Below are positions 31,887-32,018 of a stretch of DNA of 32,018 bases, piece after piece. A program made the position numbers and the translations under genes. The notes beneath the pieces were generated by a model, which was not told where the DNA came from, searched no databases, and saw nothing but the letters and a program-made list of their open reading frames with translations. Position 1 is the first letter of the stretch, and every line of letters begins with the position of its first letter. This DNA is from CAYNUJ01 sp964621225 (GTDB taxonomy: Bacteria; Bacteroidota; Ignavibacteria; Ignavibacteriales; Melioribacteraceae): contig CAZULK010000015.1 of NCBI GenBank assembly GCA_964621225.1, positions 1-32,018 of the forward strand, in the 5' to 3' direction.

Positions 31887-31967
31887 ATTATGTTTTATTT
31901 CCCGTCGTTCACGAAACGGTTTGATGTAAGCCCAAAAACCACATTGTGTTATAACCCAAATATAATG

Positions 31968-32018
31968 GGGCTAAAGCCCATGAATTTCATTTAATCTTTT
32001 AGCCCGTCGACTGAAGTC
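31968..32018. repeat. Palindromic GGGCTAAAGCCC/GTCGAC repeat, cut by the window edge
   Basis: GGGCTAAAGCCC is a perfect palindrome at 31968-31979. Thirty bases on, CCCGTCGACTGAAGTC begins what would be a second stem (GTCGAC-tgaa-GTC...), truncated at the window end. No coding content. Confidence 0.55.

Larger units (their letters stand above)
31565..32018. other. Intergenic region rich in palindromic repeats
   Basis: 454 bp to the window edge with no credible gene. It contains the gpmI promoter, three alternately oriented copies of a GTCATTACGAGC...GAAGTAATCT-type repeat, and the start of a second repeat family with GGGCTAAAGCCC and CCGTCGACTGAAGTC. Confidence 0.75.

Noticed and set aside
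1..32018. CRISPR array, prophage, insertion sequence or restriction system
   Set aside because: No regularly spaced repeats, transposase, integrase, phage or methylase genes are seen in the window.

Overview
The window is an AT-rich bacterial chromosome segment. Three things point to the Bacteroidota/Chlorobi (FCB) group, most likely an Ignavibacteria-type genome. Several genes carry the Bacteroidota housekeeping promoter (TTTG, about 19-21 bp, TAnnTTTG). There are several lipoproteins with short lipobox signals. The succinate dehydrogenase/fumarate reductase has a single cytochrome b subunit. Unlike the well-studied Bacteroidia, many genes here also have clear Shine-Dalgarno (SD) sequences. 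The taxonomic placement is inference; no 16S gene is present.

Layout. 1-4759 (minus) is the most unusual block. It encodes a membrane-bound CHASE2 sensor fused to a sigma-54 AAA+ activator (2354-4759). Next comes an intergenic region with a near-consensus -24/-12 sigma-54 promoter and phased direct repeats. Then come two Met/Gly/His-rich lipoprotein genes, the first interrupted by a 100-N assembly gap and the second cut by the window edge. 4823-5614 is an alpha/beta hydrolase. 5941-9280 is the sdhC-sdhA-sdhB (or frd) operon with its own promoter and terminator. 9383-13890 is a probable operon of an acidic protein of unknown function, Obg GTPase, an orphan FecCD-type permease and an M48 lipoprotein peptidase. 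13985-14443 is a CAU tRNA followed at once by secG. 14518-15342 is a LOG-family protein. 15391-15591 (minus) is rpsU. 15684-20028 (minus) is the two-subunit methylmalonyl-CoA mutase. 20219-21385 is an orphan histidine kinase with a Cys-rich PAS domain, divergent from the mutase. 21469-23453 holds an ArsC/Spx-like protein and glycyl-tRNA synthetase. 23455-24897 (minus) is a sodium/solute symporter. 25112-25270 looks like a short independent transcript or leader ending in an intrinsic terminator. 25282-27143 holds a Nif3-family protein and a coiled-coil zinc-ribbon protein. 27144-29794 (minus) is a PLP deaminase-like enzyme with an amidohydrolase lipoprotein. 29936-31564 (minus) is gpmI. The right end carries palindromic intergenic repeats.

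How the genes fit together. Most of the window is core metabolism and housekeeping: succinate/fumarate interconversion, propionate/succinyl-CoA rearrangement, glycolysis, translation and secretion. The candidate for an undescribed system is the left block: a membrane CHASE2/sigma-54 activator sitting beside its probable target, a sigma-54-driven pair of Met/His/Gly-rich envelope lipoproteins, with candidate activator-binding repeats between them. A second sigma-54-like element precedes the short transcript at 25112-25270 and could belong to the same regulon, although a housekeeping promoter reading is also possible there.
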